Below are positions 8,785 to 17,565 of a stretch of 64,000 nucleotides of DNA, in pieces (the stretch's first letter is position 1; each line of letters starts with the position of its first letter). Made by a program: the position numbers and the translations under genes. Below the pieces are notes generated by a model, which was given only the letters and a program-made list of their open reading frames with translations, was not told the origin of the DNA and searched no databases. The stretch lies in the NCBI RefSeq assembly GCF_022662475.1, contig NZ_JAKNQQ010000001.1, positions 744,001 to 808,000 of the forward strand. The letters run 5' to 3'. The stretch comes from Sphingomonas sp. TREG-RG-20F-R18-01 (GTDB lineage: Bacteria; Pseudomonadota; Alphaproteobacteria; Sphingomonadales; Sphingomonadaceae).

Positions 8785-8859
8785 TGGTGGGCGTGGCAAG
8801 GATTGAACTTGCGACCCCTGCGATGTCAACACAGTGCTCTACCACTGAGCTACACGCCC
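8785..8859 (-). tRNA. tRNA-Val (anticodon GAC)
   Basis: The 75-nt sequence folds as a cloverleaf. The acceptor stem GGGCGTG pairs with CACGCCC, the D arm is GCTCAGTGGTAGAGC, the anticodon loop TTGACAT gives GAC, and the T arm contains GTTCAATCC. The CCA end is encoded. A terminator follows. Confidence 0.97.
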
Positions 8860-8937
8860 ACTTCGCTGCGGCAGTGCCGGGCGAGGGGTGGCCTTTAGCG
8901 AAGGCTTTCTGCCCACGCAAGCACCACGTGCGCCGAT

Positions 8938-9315
8938 TCAGAAATTTCCGCCGACCCGTTCCAGTTCGAACATGCGGTCCACCTCCAGCACGAGGTCCCG
9001 CAGGTGGAAGGGCTTGGACAGGACGCGCGCCTGCGGCATCGACTTGCCCGCCTTCAGCGTCACCGCGGCAAAGCCGGTGATGAACATCACCCGCAGGCTC
9101 GGCGCAATTTCGCTCGCCTTTTGCGCGAGTTCGATGCCATCCATCTCGGGCATGACGATGTCGGTCAGCAACAGGTCGAAATGCTCGTCTTCCAGCAACG
9201 GGATCGCCGCCGTCCCGCGATCAACCGCTGCGACCGCATAGCCGGAGCGCTCAAGCGCGCGCGTAAGATATTCGCGCATCACCTGATCGTCTTCCGCCAA
9301 TAAAATCCGAATCAT
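8938..9315 (-). CDS. cpdR: CpdR-like single-domain response regulator
   Basis: A 125-residue stand-alone receiver domain: acidic pocket AEDD (residues 7-10), phospho-acceptor Asp52 in LLTDIVMPEMDG, and conserved Lys in LSKPF. In Caulobacter, unphosphorylated CpdR delivers ClpXP to the cell pole and primes degradation of CtrA-pathway proteins. The neighbouring N-formylglutamate amidohydrolase gene is a recurrent alphaproteobacterial partner of cpdR and supports the name. The C-terminus (ERVGGNF) lacks the di-alanine end seen in the Caulobacter protein, so its own turnover may differ. A GGACGGAA ribosome site precedes the ATG at 9315. Confidence 0.85.
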   Translation of the reverse strand: MIRILLAEDDQVMREYLTRALERSGYAVAAVDRGTAAIPLLEDEHFDLLLTDIVMPEMDGIELAQKASEIAPSLRVMFITGFAAVTLKAGKSMPQARVLSKPFHLRDLVLEVDRMFELERVGGNF

Positions 9316-9425
9316 GCCATTCCGTCCTGACGGGCCAAGGCGCCCGCATTTGCGGTAATGTATGCGCGAAGGGCTTAAGATTTTCCAGCCGGATCGGCGG
9401 AGCGGCTGTGCTACGATGGGGCGAT

Positions 9426-10283
9426 ATGACGCCGCCCCTGCCCTCGTTCGACCTTTTCGGCGATCCCACGCCAGCGAGCCCGGTCGTCCTGTCCGTGCCG
9501 CATGCGGGTCGCGACTATCCGATCGCGCTCCAGGCGGCACTGCGGGTCCCGCTCGCCGCGACGACCGTGCTCGAGGACCGTTATGTCGACGCGGTGGCGC
9601 GGATCGCGCACGGTCGCGAGACGATGCTCATCCAGCGCCGCGCGCGCGCCTGGATCGACCTCAACCGCAGCGAGCAGGAACGGGATCCCGCGATCGACGA
9701 AGGCGCCCGGGCGGCGGCGATGCCGATCGCGTCGGCCAAGGTGCGCGGCGGGTTGGGTCTGGTGCCGCGCCGCGTCGCCGGCGCAGGGGAATTATGGCGC
9801 GGACGGTTTGCCGCGAACGACATCGCCGCGCGCATCGCAGCGGACTACCGGCCCTATCACGATACGCTGGAGGCCGCGCTGCAGGCGGCACGCGCGCGCT
9901 TCGGAGTCGCCGTGCTGCTCGACATCCATTCGATGCCCAGCCTCGGCGCGGGCGCGCCGCGTATCGTGATCGGTGACCGATTCGGCCGTAGCGCCGATGC
10001 CCGCTTCGTTGCCGCGCTGGAACGCGTCGCGAGCGCCGCCGGCATCCCCTGCGCGCGCAATACGCCTTATGCCGGGGCGCACGTGCTCGACCGGCATGCC
10101 CGTGGCGGCGTGGTCCATGCCATCCAGCTGGAGTTCGATCGCACGCTGTATCTCGACCCGGCCGGCGACCTCCCCGGCGATGGGCTCGCCTCGACCGCTT
10201 CGACGCTTCGCGCAATGATCGACGCACTCGCCGAAGAGGCCATGGGCTGGCGCGGGCAGACGCTGCCGATCGCCGCCGAGTAA
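9426..10283 (+). CDS. N-formylglutamate amidohydrolase family protein
   Basis: A zinc-dependent amidohydrolase of 285 residues that would split N-formylglutamate, the last product of one histidine-degradation route, to formate and glutamate. Family features seen are SVPHAGRDYP near the N-terminus, EDRYVD, a WIDLNRSEQERDP segment, LLDIHSMPS and the C-terminal IQLEFDRTLYLD. No hut genes are nearby, and related alphaproteobacterial genes are usually next to cpdR, so the physiological substrate is uncertain. It is divergent from cpdR with about 110 bp between starts. The ATG at 9426 is chosen because an earlier in-frame start leaves a non-conserved tail. Confidence 0.85.
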   Translation: MTPPLPSFDLFGDPTPASPVVLSVPHAGRDYPIALQAALRVPLAATTVLEDRYVDAVARIAHGRETMLIQRRARAWIDLNRSEQERDPAIDEGARAAAMPIASAKVRGGLGLVPRRVAGAGELWRGRFAANDIAARIAADYRPYHDTLEAALQAARARFGVAVLLDIHSMPSLGAGAPRIVIGDRFGRSADARFVAALERVASAAGIPCARNTPYAGAHVLDRHARGGVVHAIQLEFDRTLYLDPAGDLPGDGLASTASTLRAMIDALAEEAMGWRGQTLPIAAE

Positions 10284-10294
10284 CCCGCCGCGCA

Positions 10295-10401
10295 CAAAAA
10301 AACCACCGCATGCAGAGCACGCGGTGGCCAAGGTTCAGGGAGGAGACACTCCCGGAGGAGCGTCGCGCGGTCCCGCGAAAGGGGGGAACACGAAACCGCG
10401 T
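10295..10401 (-). ncRNA. Candidate small RNA with anti-Shine-Dalgarno motifs
   Basis: The minus strand here has a well-placed promoter, about 105 nt of non-coding transcript and a terminator: CCACCGC (10327-10321) pairs with GCGGTGG (10309-10303), followed by eight T. The transcript carries CTCCTCC twice (GCTCCTCCGGGAG and TCTCCTCCCTG), placed in or next to small hairpins. Such anti-ribosome-site loops are the hallmark of alphaproteobacterial alpha-r14/suhB and 'cuckoo' type sRNAs. No credible small ORF was seen. The rest of the 391-bp gap (10437-10674) shows nothing recognisable. Family membership is inferred from motif layout only. Confidence 0.6.
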
Positions 10402-10407
10402 GAGAAC

Positions 10408-10436
10408 GATATAGGTAAGCGGTTTTCGGGGTTCAA
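10408..10436 (-). promoter_or_regulatory. Promoter of the candidate sRNA
   Basis: On the minus strand TTGAAC (10436-10431) and TATATC (10413-10408) are exactly 17 bp apart. The predicted start is near 10401. This is one of the best sigma-70-like matches in the window. Confidence 0.65.
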
Positions 10437-10674
10437 GGGCGAAATTCAACGCCGTTCCGGACTTTTCCTCGATCGCGTCCTGCCCGTACGAGGACGGGCA
10501 ATTCCGGCGACCGTTGCCGCGCAAAGGCTCCGCGCCGAGCCCCTTCCCCTGACGAAGGCAACACGGTGCCGGCAGCCCGCTGCCGCCGCAATTTTTGAGC
10601 GGCGCGGTCCGGTCCGGGACTGCCGTTCCGTCGAGGCGCAGGGGCGGGCCGGCATCGCGCCGGCCCGGGATCGC

Positions 10675-11445
10675 TCAGTTGATCAGCTGCGGCGCGGGGA
10701 CCTTGCCGAGCTTGACCTGGCGGTCGAAGATCTGCGGCAGCGTCGTCAACGAGAAGAGATGCGCATAGACGAGCGGCAGCAGGCCCGACTTCTGGATCTT
10801 GCGCAGCTGGTCGCCGCGCAGGTCGTTGAGCTTTTCCTCGTTCACGATCTGGAAGCCACGGTAGATGAACGGCTGGTCATTGCCCGCCATGTTGAGCGTG
10901 AACTCTCCATCCATCAACAGGTCGAGCTCGCGCAGCTCGGTCATGAAATTCGCCGTGCGCGCGCCGGCCTGCTCGAACTGTTCGTTGAAGCCCAGGATGT
11001 TCTGGACGAGCTCGGTCGGCTTGCCCTCGGCAAACAGCGCCTCGCCTTCGTCGAACGCGCCGATCGTGTTGCTGGTCGGATCGAAGCAGAGCGACAGGTC
11101 CTGCGCATCCGGGCGAAGGCGCGCGAGCATGAACGGATACCGGCGGATGTAGGCCGGGACGTACACCTTGTCCTCGATCAGCTTGCCATCGTCGCCGACG
11201 AACACGTTGACGCCCTCGTTCAGGCCCATCAGCGCGATCGGGATCGCGTCCGTCCCCAGGGTGAACACGATCGGCAGCCACGGCTGGGTCGCGACGAATT
11301 CGTCGACGGTGACCGGGATGGCATGCTGGTTGACGAGGAACGGTGCCGCGTCGGCGGCATTGAAGCGGAAATTGGCATGCGCCTCGCTCGAAAGCGGCTC
11401 GAGCGCATTGTAGAACAGGGGAAGGGCTTGCGGCGCGCTGGCCAT
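10675..11445 (-). CDS. SapC family protein
   Basis: A 256-residue protein of the SapC family, first described as an S-layer-associated protein in Campylobacter but of unsettled function in alphaproteobacteria. Typical segments are a start near LPLFYNALEPLS, PVTVDEFVATQPWLPIVF, YVPAYIRRYPFMLA and FNEQFEQAGART. No signal peptide is evident. The ATG at 11445 has a GGAGACG ribosome site. It lies 57 bp downstream of an FAD-linked oxidase gene and both diverge from a large TonB-dependent receptor gene. In Caulobacter and sphingomonads sapC genes often accompany such receptors; the joint role is unknown. Confidence 0.85.
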   Translation of the reverse strand: MASAPQALPLFYNALEPLSSEAHANFRFNAADAAPFLVNQHAIPVTVDEFVATQPWLPIVFTLGTDAIPIALMGLNEGVNVFVGDDGKLIEDKVYVPAYIRRYPFMLARLRPDAQDLSLCFDPTSNTIGAFDEGEALFAEGKPTELVQNILGFNEQFEQAGARTANFMTELRELDLLMDGEFTLNMAGNDQPFIYRGFQIVNEEKLNDLRGDQLRKIQKSGLLPLVYAHLFSLTTLPQIFDRQVKLGKVPAPQLIN

Positions 11446-11502
11446 GATCGTCTCCATGATGAATGTAGCGCGCAGGTCCCCCACGCCTTACGGACGCTGG
11501 CT

Positions 11503-12966
11503 CTATGGCGCGCGCGCACTTTCCGCAAGGCCGAGGAGCTTGCCCGGGTTCATCAGCCCCTGCGGATCGAGCCCCGCCTTGATCGCGTGCAGCGCGGCCA
11601 GCCGAGCCGGCGAGGACAGCCGCGCGAGCTCGTCGCGCTTCATCTGGCCGATACCGTGTTCCGCCGAGATCGATCCGCCCGCCGCGACGACGAGATCATA
11701 GACCATCCGGCTCGCGGGCGCGCCGACGTCCTGCCGCCAGCGTTCGGCGGCAGCGCGGTCGTGCTGCAGCCCGGCGGGCGCGTTGACGTGGAAATGGACG
11801 TTGCCGTCGCCGAGATGGCCGAAGCCGGTCGCATGGACGCCGGGATAGGCCGCCTCGACCGCGGCGGCGGCGCTGACCATGAAGTCGGGCATCGCATCGA
11901 CCGGGACCGAGATGTCGTGCGCGATGGTCGGCCCCTCGGCGCGTTCCGCTTCCGAGATCGAGTCCCGCAACCGCCAGAAGGCGATCGCCTGCGCCTCGCT
12001 GGCAGCCACCACCGCATCGCGCGCCAGACCATCCGACAAGGCCGGGCCGAGCAAGGTTTCCAGCGAGTCGCGCGCGGGCGGCTGGCCCTGCGCCGTCGCA
12101 TATTCGATCAGCACCAGCCACGGATACCGGCCGTCGAGCGGTGCGCGGGTCGCGGGGATGTGTTTCAGCACGAGGTCCATGATCTCGCCGGGCACGAGCT
12201 CGAAGCTCTCGATCGCATCCCCCGACCGTCGCTCCAGCACGCGCAGCAGCGCCAGCGCCGCATGCGGGCTGTCGACTGCGATCCATCCGGTCGCCCGGTC
12301 CGCCGCAATCGGGACCAGTCGCAGCGTCGCCGCCGTCACCACGCCAAGCGTCCCCTCGGCACCGATCAACAGCTGGGTCAGGTCATAGCCGCGATTGTCT
12401 TTCCGAAGCGGTGCCAGGCCATCCTGGACCTGCCCGTCCGGCAACACGATCTCGAGCCCCGCGACGAGCGCGCGCATCGTTCCGAAGCGCAAGACCTGTG
12501 TCCCGCCGGCATTGGTCGAGACCAGCCCGCCCACCGTCGCACTGCCGCGTGCCCCGAGCGTGAGCGGAAAGCGCATACCCTCCGCCTCGGCGGCGGCATG
12601 CAGGTCGGCGAGGATCACCCCCGCCTCGGCCACGACCAGCGCGGCATTCGCATCCATCCGCCGCAACCGGTTCATCCGCCGCAGCGACAGGATCACCGCC
12701 GAGCCATCGGCGGGCGGGGTCGCCCCGCCGACCATCGACGTGTTCCCGCCCTGCGGCACCAGCGACACGCCGAGGTCGCCCGCAAGCCGGACGATGCCGG
12801 CGACGCCAGCCGTGCTGTCGGGCGACAGGATCGCCGCGCTCGCGCCATGATAGCGACCGCGCCAATCATCGAGCCACGGCGCGATATCGGTCGGATCGGT
12901 AATCACCGCCTTGGGGCCAAGCAAGGCACGAACGGCATCGACGAGACGGGTCTGGGGAGATGTCAC
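11503..12966 (-). CDS. FAD-linked oxidase, D-2-hydroxyacid dehydrogenase type
   Basis: A 487-residue flavoprotein of the GlcD/D-lactate/D-2-hydroxyglutarate dehydrogenase superfamily. The N-terminal PCMH-type FAD-binding domain shows VPQGGNTSMVGGATP and GLVSTNAGGTQVLRFG, followed by LIGAEGTLGVVTAATLRL. The C-terminal cap has GHLGDGNVHFHVN (metal/substrate His residues) and ends GLDPQGLMNPGKLL. It would oxidise a D-2-hydroxyacid to the 2-oxoacid; the substrate cannot be told from sequence. The start is GTG at 12966. It is upstream of sapC on the same strand, probably one transcript. Confidence 0.9.
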   Translation of the reverse strand: MTSPQTRLVDAVRALLGPKAVITDPTDIAPWLDDWRGRYHGASAAILSPDSTAGVAGIVRLAGDLGVSLVPQGGNTSMVGGATPPADGSAVILSLRRMNRLRRMDANAALVVAEAGVILADLHAAAEAEGMRFPLTLGARGSATVGGLVSTNAGGTQVLRFGTMRALVAGLEIVLPDGQVQDGLAPLRKDNRGYDLTQLLIGAEGTLGVVTAATLRLVPIAADRATGWIAVDSPHAALALLRVLERRSGDAIESFELVPGEIMDLVLKHIPATRAPLDGRYPWLVLIEYATAQGQPPARDSLETLLGPALSDGLARDAVVAASEAQAIAFWRLRDSISEAERAEGPTIAHDISVPVDAMPDFMVSAAAAVEAAYPGVHATGFGHLGDGNVHFHVNAPAGLQHDRAAAERWRQDVGAPASRMVYDLVVAAGGSISAEHGIGQMKRDELARLSSPARLAALHAIKAGLDPQGLMNPGKLLGLAESARAP

Positions 12967-13237
12967 GCCACCGATCTAGGGCGGATCACCGGACGTTGCC
13001 AGCGCGTCCTGTCGGCTGAAGGTATTCGGGCTGACGAAAGGAACCGCTCGTTGCGCACGGCCTGACACAGCTTTCGGGTGGTAGCGGTACCTCATACACG
13101 AACATTGTGTCGTTTATGCAACATGTATTTGCAAAAGTTACTGTATGCGTTGCGAGACTGTCACACTCGCTTGCATCGCCTTCATGAAACGTCCGATTAT
13201 CCTCCCAATCACAGGGCAAGATAACAAGGGGACCATC

Positions 13238-16200
13238 ATGAAACTCAACCGTTTTCTGCAGGCCACAGCGCTAGTTAGCGTTCTGTCGGCACTTCCTGCA
13301 GCGAGCTTCGCGCAGACCGCGACCAGCGGCGACGGACGCGCATCCACCCAGACGACGACGACCGTGGGGGCCTCCACGGACGGCACCGACACCGCAGCGC
13401 CCCAATCTGCGCCGCAAGACATCGTGATCACCGGCTCGCGCATCAGCAGCCCGAACGCGACGTCGACCAGCCCGATCACGACGATCACGCCGACCCAGTT
13501 GCTCGCAACGTCGCGCGTTTCGATCGGCGACACGCTCAACACCCTGCCGCAGTTGCAGAGCACGTTCAGCCAAGCGAACTCGACCCGCTTCCTCGGCACC
13601 GCCGGCCTCAACCTGCTCGATCTGCGCGGCCTCGGCACGCAGCGCACGCTCGTTCTCGTCAACGGCCGCCGTCACGTCGGCGCGGACATTCTCAACAACG
13701 CCGTCTCGGTCGACATCAACACGATCCCGTCGGACCTGATCGAGAGCATCGACATCACCACCGGCGGCGATTCGGCAGTGTACGGGTCGGACGCGATCGC
13801 GGGTATCGTCAACTTCCGTCTGAAGGACCATTTCCAGGGCCTGGAAGCGCGCGTGCAGGGCGGCATCAGCCAGCATGGCGATGCCGGTTCGTATTTCGGC
13901 AGCATCCTGGGCGGCAAGAACTTCGCCGATGGTCGCGGCAACATCGCGGTCGATCTGGAATATGCGCGGCAGAATAGCCTGTACGCCTCCGACCGTTCGC
14001 GCCTGCAGCAGGTAGACGGCTTCGTCACGACGCAGGTCGACGCTCCGGGTATCGCCACCGGGCAGACATTGCCGAATTTCAACGGCGTTCCGGACAACAT
14101 CTTCTTCCGCAACATCCACTCCGCGACGATCGCATCGGGCGGCCTGGTGACCTTCGCAAGCCCGACCGGCGCGTGCGGGACGGATAACACTGCGAAGCGC
14201 TTCTCGTGCAACTATCTGTTCCAGGGTGACGGCTCGCTTGTCCAGGAGAATGGCGCACGCGTCGGGATCGGCACCAACACCAGCTCGCCGAGCGGCTCTT
14301 CGTTTATCGGCGGCAACGGCGATACCAATCGTGAAGGCCAGCTTCTTCAGATCCAGCCGGCACTCGATCGCTACTCGGCCAACCTCGTCGGCCACTTCGA
14401 GATTTCGGATGCGATCGTCCCGTTCGTCGAGGCATCCTATTCGCGGACCGAGACTTATGGCCAGGGCAGTTCCGGCCCGGCGTTCATCACCGGCGGAACG
14501 CTCGCCGGGTACGATACGTCGACGTTTGAGCGTCCGCGCCTCGACAACCCGTATCTGAGCACGGCCGCCCGCACGACGATCACCAACGCGCTGATCGCCG
14601 GTGGCACGGATCCCGCGACGATCACGGGTGCGACCCGCTTCACGCTCCGCAAGAACCTCGTCGACCTGGGGGTCCGCTCGGAACAGTCCAAGCGCCAGAC
14701 CTACCGGATCGTCGGCGGCGTGCGCGGCACGTTCAACGGCGACTGGAAGTATGAAGTCGCCGCCAACTACGGCGAGTTCATCGAAGATACGCGCGTTCTC
14801 GGCAACCTCAACGTCCAGCGTTTCCTGCTGGGCATGGATGCGCAGCGCAATGCCGCCGGCAACATCGTTTGCGGCTCGCAGATCACCCCGTCGCGTGGTG
14901 GCACCGACATCGGCGGCAATCCGGCAATCCTTGCCGCGGACATCGCCGCCTGCCAGCCGATCAACCTGTTCGGCAACGGCAACATCTCCGATGCGGCAAA
15001 GCGTTATGTCCTGCAGGACACGGTCTCGCACGGGAAGATCACGCAGCTTGACGTCTCCGCGTTCGTCAACGGCGACACCAGTGGCTTCTTCAACCTGCCG
15101 GGCGGTCCGCTCCGCTTCGCAGTAGGCGGGGAATATCGTCGGGAAACCAACTTCTTCAAGCCGGATCCCTTGGTCGAACAGGGATACACCTTCTACAACG
15201 CGCTGCCGACCTTCGCCCCGCAGGCTTTCGAGGTGAAGGAAGCCTATGGCGAAATCCAGATCCCGGTCTTCAAGGGGATGCGGTTCGCAGAGGATCTGAG
15301 CTTCACCGCCTCTGGTCGCGTTTCGGACTATAACAGCAACGCAGGCACGGTTTACACCTACAACTTCGGTGGCAACTACTCGCCCGTTCCGGACATCAGC
15401 TTCCGCGCTTCTTATGCCCGCGCGGTCCGTGCCCCGAACCTGTCCGAGCTTTATTCCTCGCAGAGCCAGAACTTCGCGTCGGTCAACGACCCGTGCTCGG
15501 CCAACTTCATCGCAACCGGCACACAGTATCGCGCCGCAAACTGCGCTGCGGCCGGCATCCCGACCAACTACAACTACCTGTATCAGCAGACGCTCGGCAT
15601 TCTCAGCGGGGGCAACCCCAACCTGAACGTCGAAAAGTCGGACTCCTACACCTACGGGATCGTCCTGAAGCCCCGCTTCACGCGTGGCCTGACGCTGTCG
15701 GTCGACTATTACAACATCAAGGTGGCCAACGTGATCACCGCGCCTTCGGCGCAGCAGATCCTCAACAGCTGCTATGATTCGCCTACCGGCAACAACCAGT
15801 TCTGCGGCCTGTTCCAGCGCGTCGCGGCTGGCCAGACCGGACCGAGCGGGGAAGAGCAGTATCGCGTAATCGAAGGCAGCCTGCAGCAGACGCTGCTCAA
15901 CTACGCCAGCCTGCGCGTCCGCGGCCTCGACGTGAACCTCAGCTACCAGCACGACTTCGGTTTCGTGAAGGCGAGTTCGGTGCTGGTCTATACCCACCAG
16001 TTCGAGAATGCGCAGTTCATCGATCCGAGCCAGCCGAACTTCGGCGACAATCTGCTCGGCGAACTTGGCAGCCCCAAGGACAAGGTGTACTGGAACCTCA
16101 ACGGCGCGTTCGGGCCGTTCGAAGTCAACTACCAGCTCAACTATCTGGGGAAGATGGCGGCCGGCTTCATCGAGGATGTCCAGTCCTACCAGGGGCGTCC

Positions 16201-16423
16201 GCCGCAGAATGCGGACCGCTACAGCATTCCCTACTATCCTGAAGTGTTCTACATGAACGCGCGTTTCGGGATCAACATCCAGGGCGGGTCGCAGTTCTAC
16301 TTCGGCATCGACAACCTGACCGACCGCGTTCCGCCGCTGGGCTCGACCGGCATCGGTGGTGGCACCGGCATCTACGAGCCGATCGGCCGCCGCTTCTATG
16401 CGGGGTTCAAGGCCAAGTTCTGA
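13238..16423 (+). CDS. TonB-dependent outer-membrane receptor
   Basis: A 1061-residue receptor. Signal peptide up to ALPAASFAQT, plug domain from QDIVITGSRISSPNA through VLVNGRRHVGADILNN and GGDSAVYGSDAIAGIVNFRLK, then a long beta-barrel ending in an aromatic-rich strand with terminal Phe (YAGFKAKF). It would bring a ligand too large for porins across the outer membrane using TonB energy. The ligand cannot be predicted: no catabolic gene or regulator is adjacent beyond the divergent FAD oxidase and sapC. The ATG at 13238 has an AAGGGG site and starts the signal peptide. The gap 12967-13237 is lower in GC but no promoter could be called with confidence. Confidence 0.93.
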   Translation: MKLNRFLQATALVSVLSALPAASFAQTATSGDGRASTQTTTTVGASTDGTDTAAPQSAPQDIVITGSRISSPNATSTSPITTITPTQLLATSRVSIGDTLNTLPQLQSTFSQANSTRFLGTAGLNLLDLRGLGTQRTLVLVNGRRHVGADILNNAVSVDINTIPSDLIESIDITTGGDSAVYGSDAIAGIVNFRLKDHFQGLEARVQGGISQHGDAGSYFGSILGGKNFADGRGNIAVDLEYARQNSLYASDRSRLQQVDGFVTTQVDAPGIATGQTLPNFNGVPDNIFFRNIHSATIASGGLVTFASPTGACGTDNTAKRFSCNYLFQGDGSLVQENGARVGIGTNTSSPSGSSFIGGNGDTNREGQLLQIQPALDRYSANLVGHFEISDAIVPFVEASYSRTETYGQGSSGPAFITGGTLAGYDTSTFERPRLDNPYLSTAARTTITNALIAGGTDPATITGATRFTLRKNLVDLGVRSEQSKRQTYRIVGGVRGTFNGDWKYEVAANYGEFIEDTRVLGNLNVQRFLLGMDAQRNAAGNIVCGSQITPSRGGTDIGGNPAILAADIAACQPINLFGNGNISDAAKRYVLQDTVSHGKITQLDVSAFVNGDTSGFFNLPGGPLRFAVGGEYRRETNFFKPDPLVEQGYTFYNALPTFAPQAFEVKEAYGEIQIPVFKGMRFAEDLSFTASGRVSDYNSNAGTVYTYNFGGNYSPVPDISFRASYARAVRAPNLSELYSSQSQNFASVNDPCSANFIATGTQYRAANCAAAGIPTNYNYLYQQTLGILSGGNPNLNVEKSDSYTYGIVLKPRFTRGLTLSVDYYNIKVANVITAPSAQQILNSCYDSPTGNNQFCGLFQRVAAGQTGPSGEEQYRVIEGSLQQTLLNYASLRVRGLDVNLSYQHDFGFVKASSVLVYTHQFENAQFIDPSQPNFGDNLLGELGSPKDKVYWNLNGAFGPFEVNYQLNYLGKMAAGFIEDVQSYQGRPPQNADRYSIPYYPEVFYMNARFGINIQGGSQFYFGIDNLTDRVPPLGSTGIGGGTGIYEPIGRRFYAGFKAKF

Positions 16424-16447
16424 TCGCCTGATCAGGCTGATACGACC

Positions 16448-16481
16448 GGGGGAGCGATCGCAAGATCGCTCCCCCTTTTTT
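16448..16481 (+). terminator. Terminator of the TonB-dependent receptor gene
   Basis: GGGGGAGCGATC (16448-16459) pairs with GATCGCTCCCCC (16464-16475) over a 4-nt loop and is followed by six T. Confidence 0.92.
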
Positions 16482-16511
16482 GTCATCGTTGCAGATCGGC
16501 GCGGTGGCCGG

Positions 16512-17276
16512 TCACATCGGGGGCGTAAGGCCGTCCTTGCCGATCGCGACGAACTTCGCGCCGGGTGCATCGGCGGTCTTTACGACAAACACCTTCTGCC
16601 CCTTGGCGAGCATCGAGCGCTGCGTCGGTTCGAAGCGCACGATCGGCGTCCCGGCCGGCACCAGCACCTTCGCGGTCCCGCCCTTGTACGAAATCGTCAA
16701 GCTGGTTTCACCCGACGTCCCCGCGGTGGAGGAGACCGTGCCGTTGGTCATCCCGCTCTGTTCTTGAACGGTGCCGTTGGTCATGCCGCTCTGTTCTTGC
16801 ACGGTGCCGTTGGTCATCCCGCTCTGCTGCTGCACGGTGCCGTTGGTCATGCCGCTCGCACCGCCGCCACCGTTACCGCCGCTCGCCGCGACGACACCCG
16901 GAACGTCCCAGCCGTAATGGCCCTCGCCCGACCCGCGCATCGCCTCGGGGAAGATCACCAGCTCGACCGCGCGCAGCGCACTGTCCGGGCCGGACGTCGC
17001 GGTGCCGATGAAGTCACCGGTCTTGAGCGTCGACAGGCTCGACCCGACGACCCAGGCGAAGCCTGTCTTGCCGTCGATCGGCACCGTCGTCGTCTTGCCG
17101 TCATAGCCCTGAATCGTCACGCCATTGGTATCGACCGACTGGACCACGCCGCGCACCCGCGTCGCCGCGGGGGTTGCGCTGCTGGTGGTGGTGGCGGTGT
17201 CGGTCGTCGTCTTGCTGCCGCAACCGGCGAGCAACACGGTCGCTCCGGTCAACAGCATGAGCGTTTTCTTGATCAT
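16512..17276 (-). CDS. Lipoprotein with DUF5666-like domain and 11-residue tandem repeats
   Basis: A 254-residue lipoprotein. MIKKTLMLLTGATVLLAGC ends in a lipobox with the acylated Cys at residue 19. After a Thr/Ser-rich linker, TRVRGVVQSVDTNGVTIQG with the following KTTTVPIDGKT stretch looks like a DUF5666-type small beta-barrel. A Gly-rich hinge leads into four tandem copies of SGMTNGTVQ(Q/E)Q. A second beta region (TSLTISYKGGTAKVLVPAGT) closes the protein. The Met start at 17276 is set by the signal peptide. No partner gene is adjacent and the function is unknown; cell-envelope or matrix association is inferred. The gap 17277-17565 shows no further gene. Confidence 0.75.
   Translation of the reverse strand: MIKKTLMLLTGATVLLAGCGSKTTTDTATTTSSATPAATRVRGVVQSVDTNGVTIQGYDGKTTTVPIDGKTGFAWVVGSSLSTLKTGDFIGTATSGPDSALRAVELVIFPEAMRGSGEGHYGWDVPGVVAASGGNGGGGASGMTNGTVQQQSGMTNGTVQEQSGMTNGTVQEQSGMTNGTVSSTAGTSGETSLTISYKGGTAKVLVPAGTPIVRFEPTQRSMLAKGQKVFVVKTADAPGAKFVAIGKDGLTPPM
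16735..16858. repeat. 33-bp tandem repeat inside the lipoprotein gene
   Basis: Nearly four copies of a 33-bp unit (core ACGGTGCCGTTGGTCAT) lie in frame and encode SGMTNGTVQ(Q/E)Q. Differences between copies are mostly silent or Gln/Glu, so copy number could change by slippage without breaking the frame. Confidence 0.9.
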
Positions 17277-17565
17277 CGGATGGAATCCTCGACTGGGGGG
17301 TACACGCAAGTCAGACACTTTGCCGTATCGGGCTAGGCGCTTGGGCGGTACGTCACAAGCGACGTGCTGCGTATCGCCTGCTTCCCGGCCATCATCACGC
17401 GGAATGGGGCGGTCCCGCGCCGGCCGAGCGTTGTCAGGCGGACACGCGGATGAACCCGGCATGACGACGGAGACGCCAGACCGAGCCGGACAATGAAAGA
17501 TTGCCTACCTCGCCCCAAAGCATCCTTGAATTGCCGTGGCGCCTGGTCCAGCCCATCTGACAGCG

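Noticed and set aside
13271-16570. A stop-free reading frame of almost 1,100 codons antisense to the first TonB-dependent receptor gene
   Set aside because: In high-GC DNA long antisense frames are expected. Its sequence is Arg/Ala/Glu-rich without domains, and the receptor on the other strand is clearly genuine.
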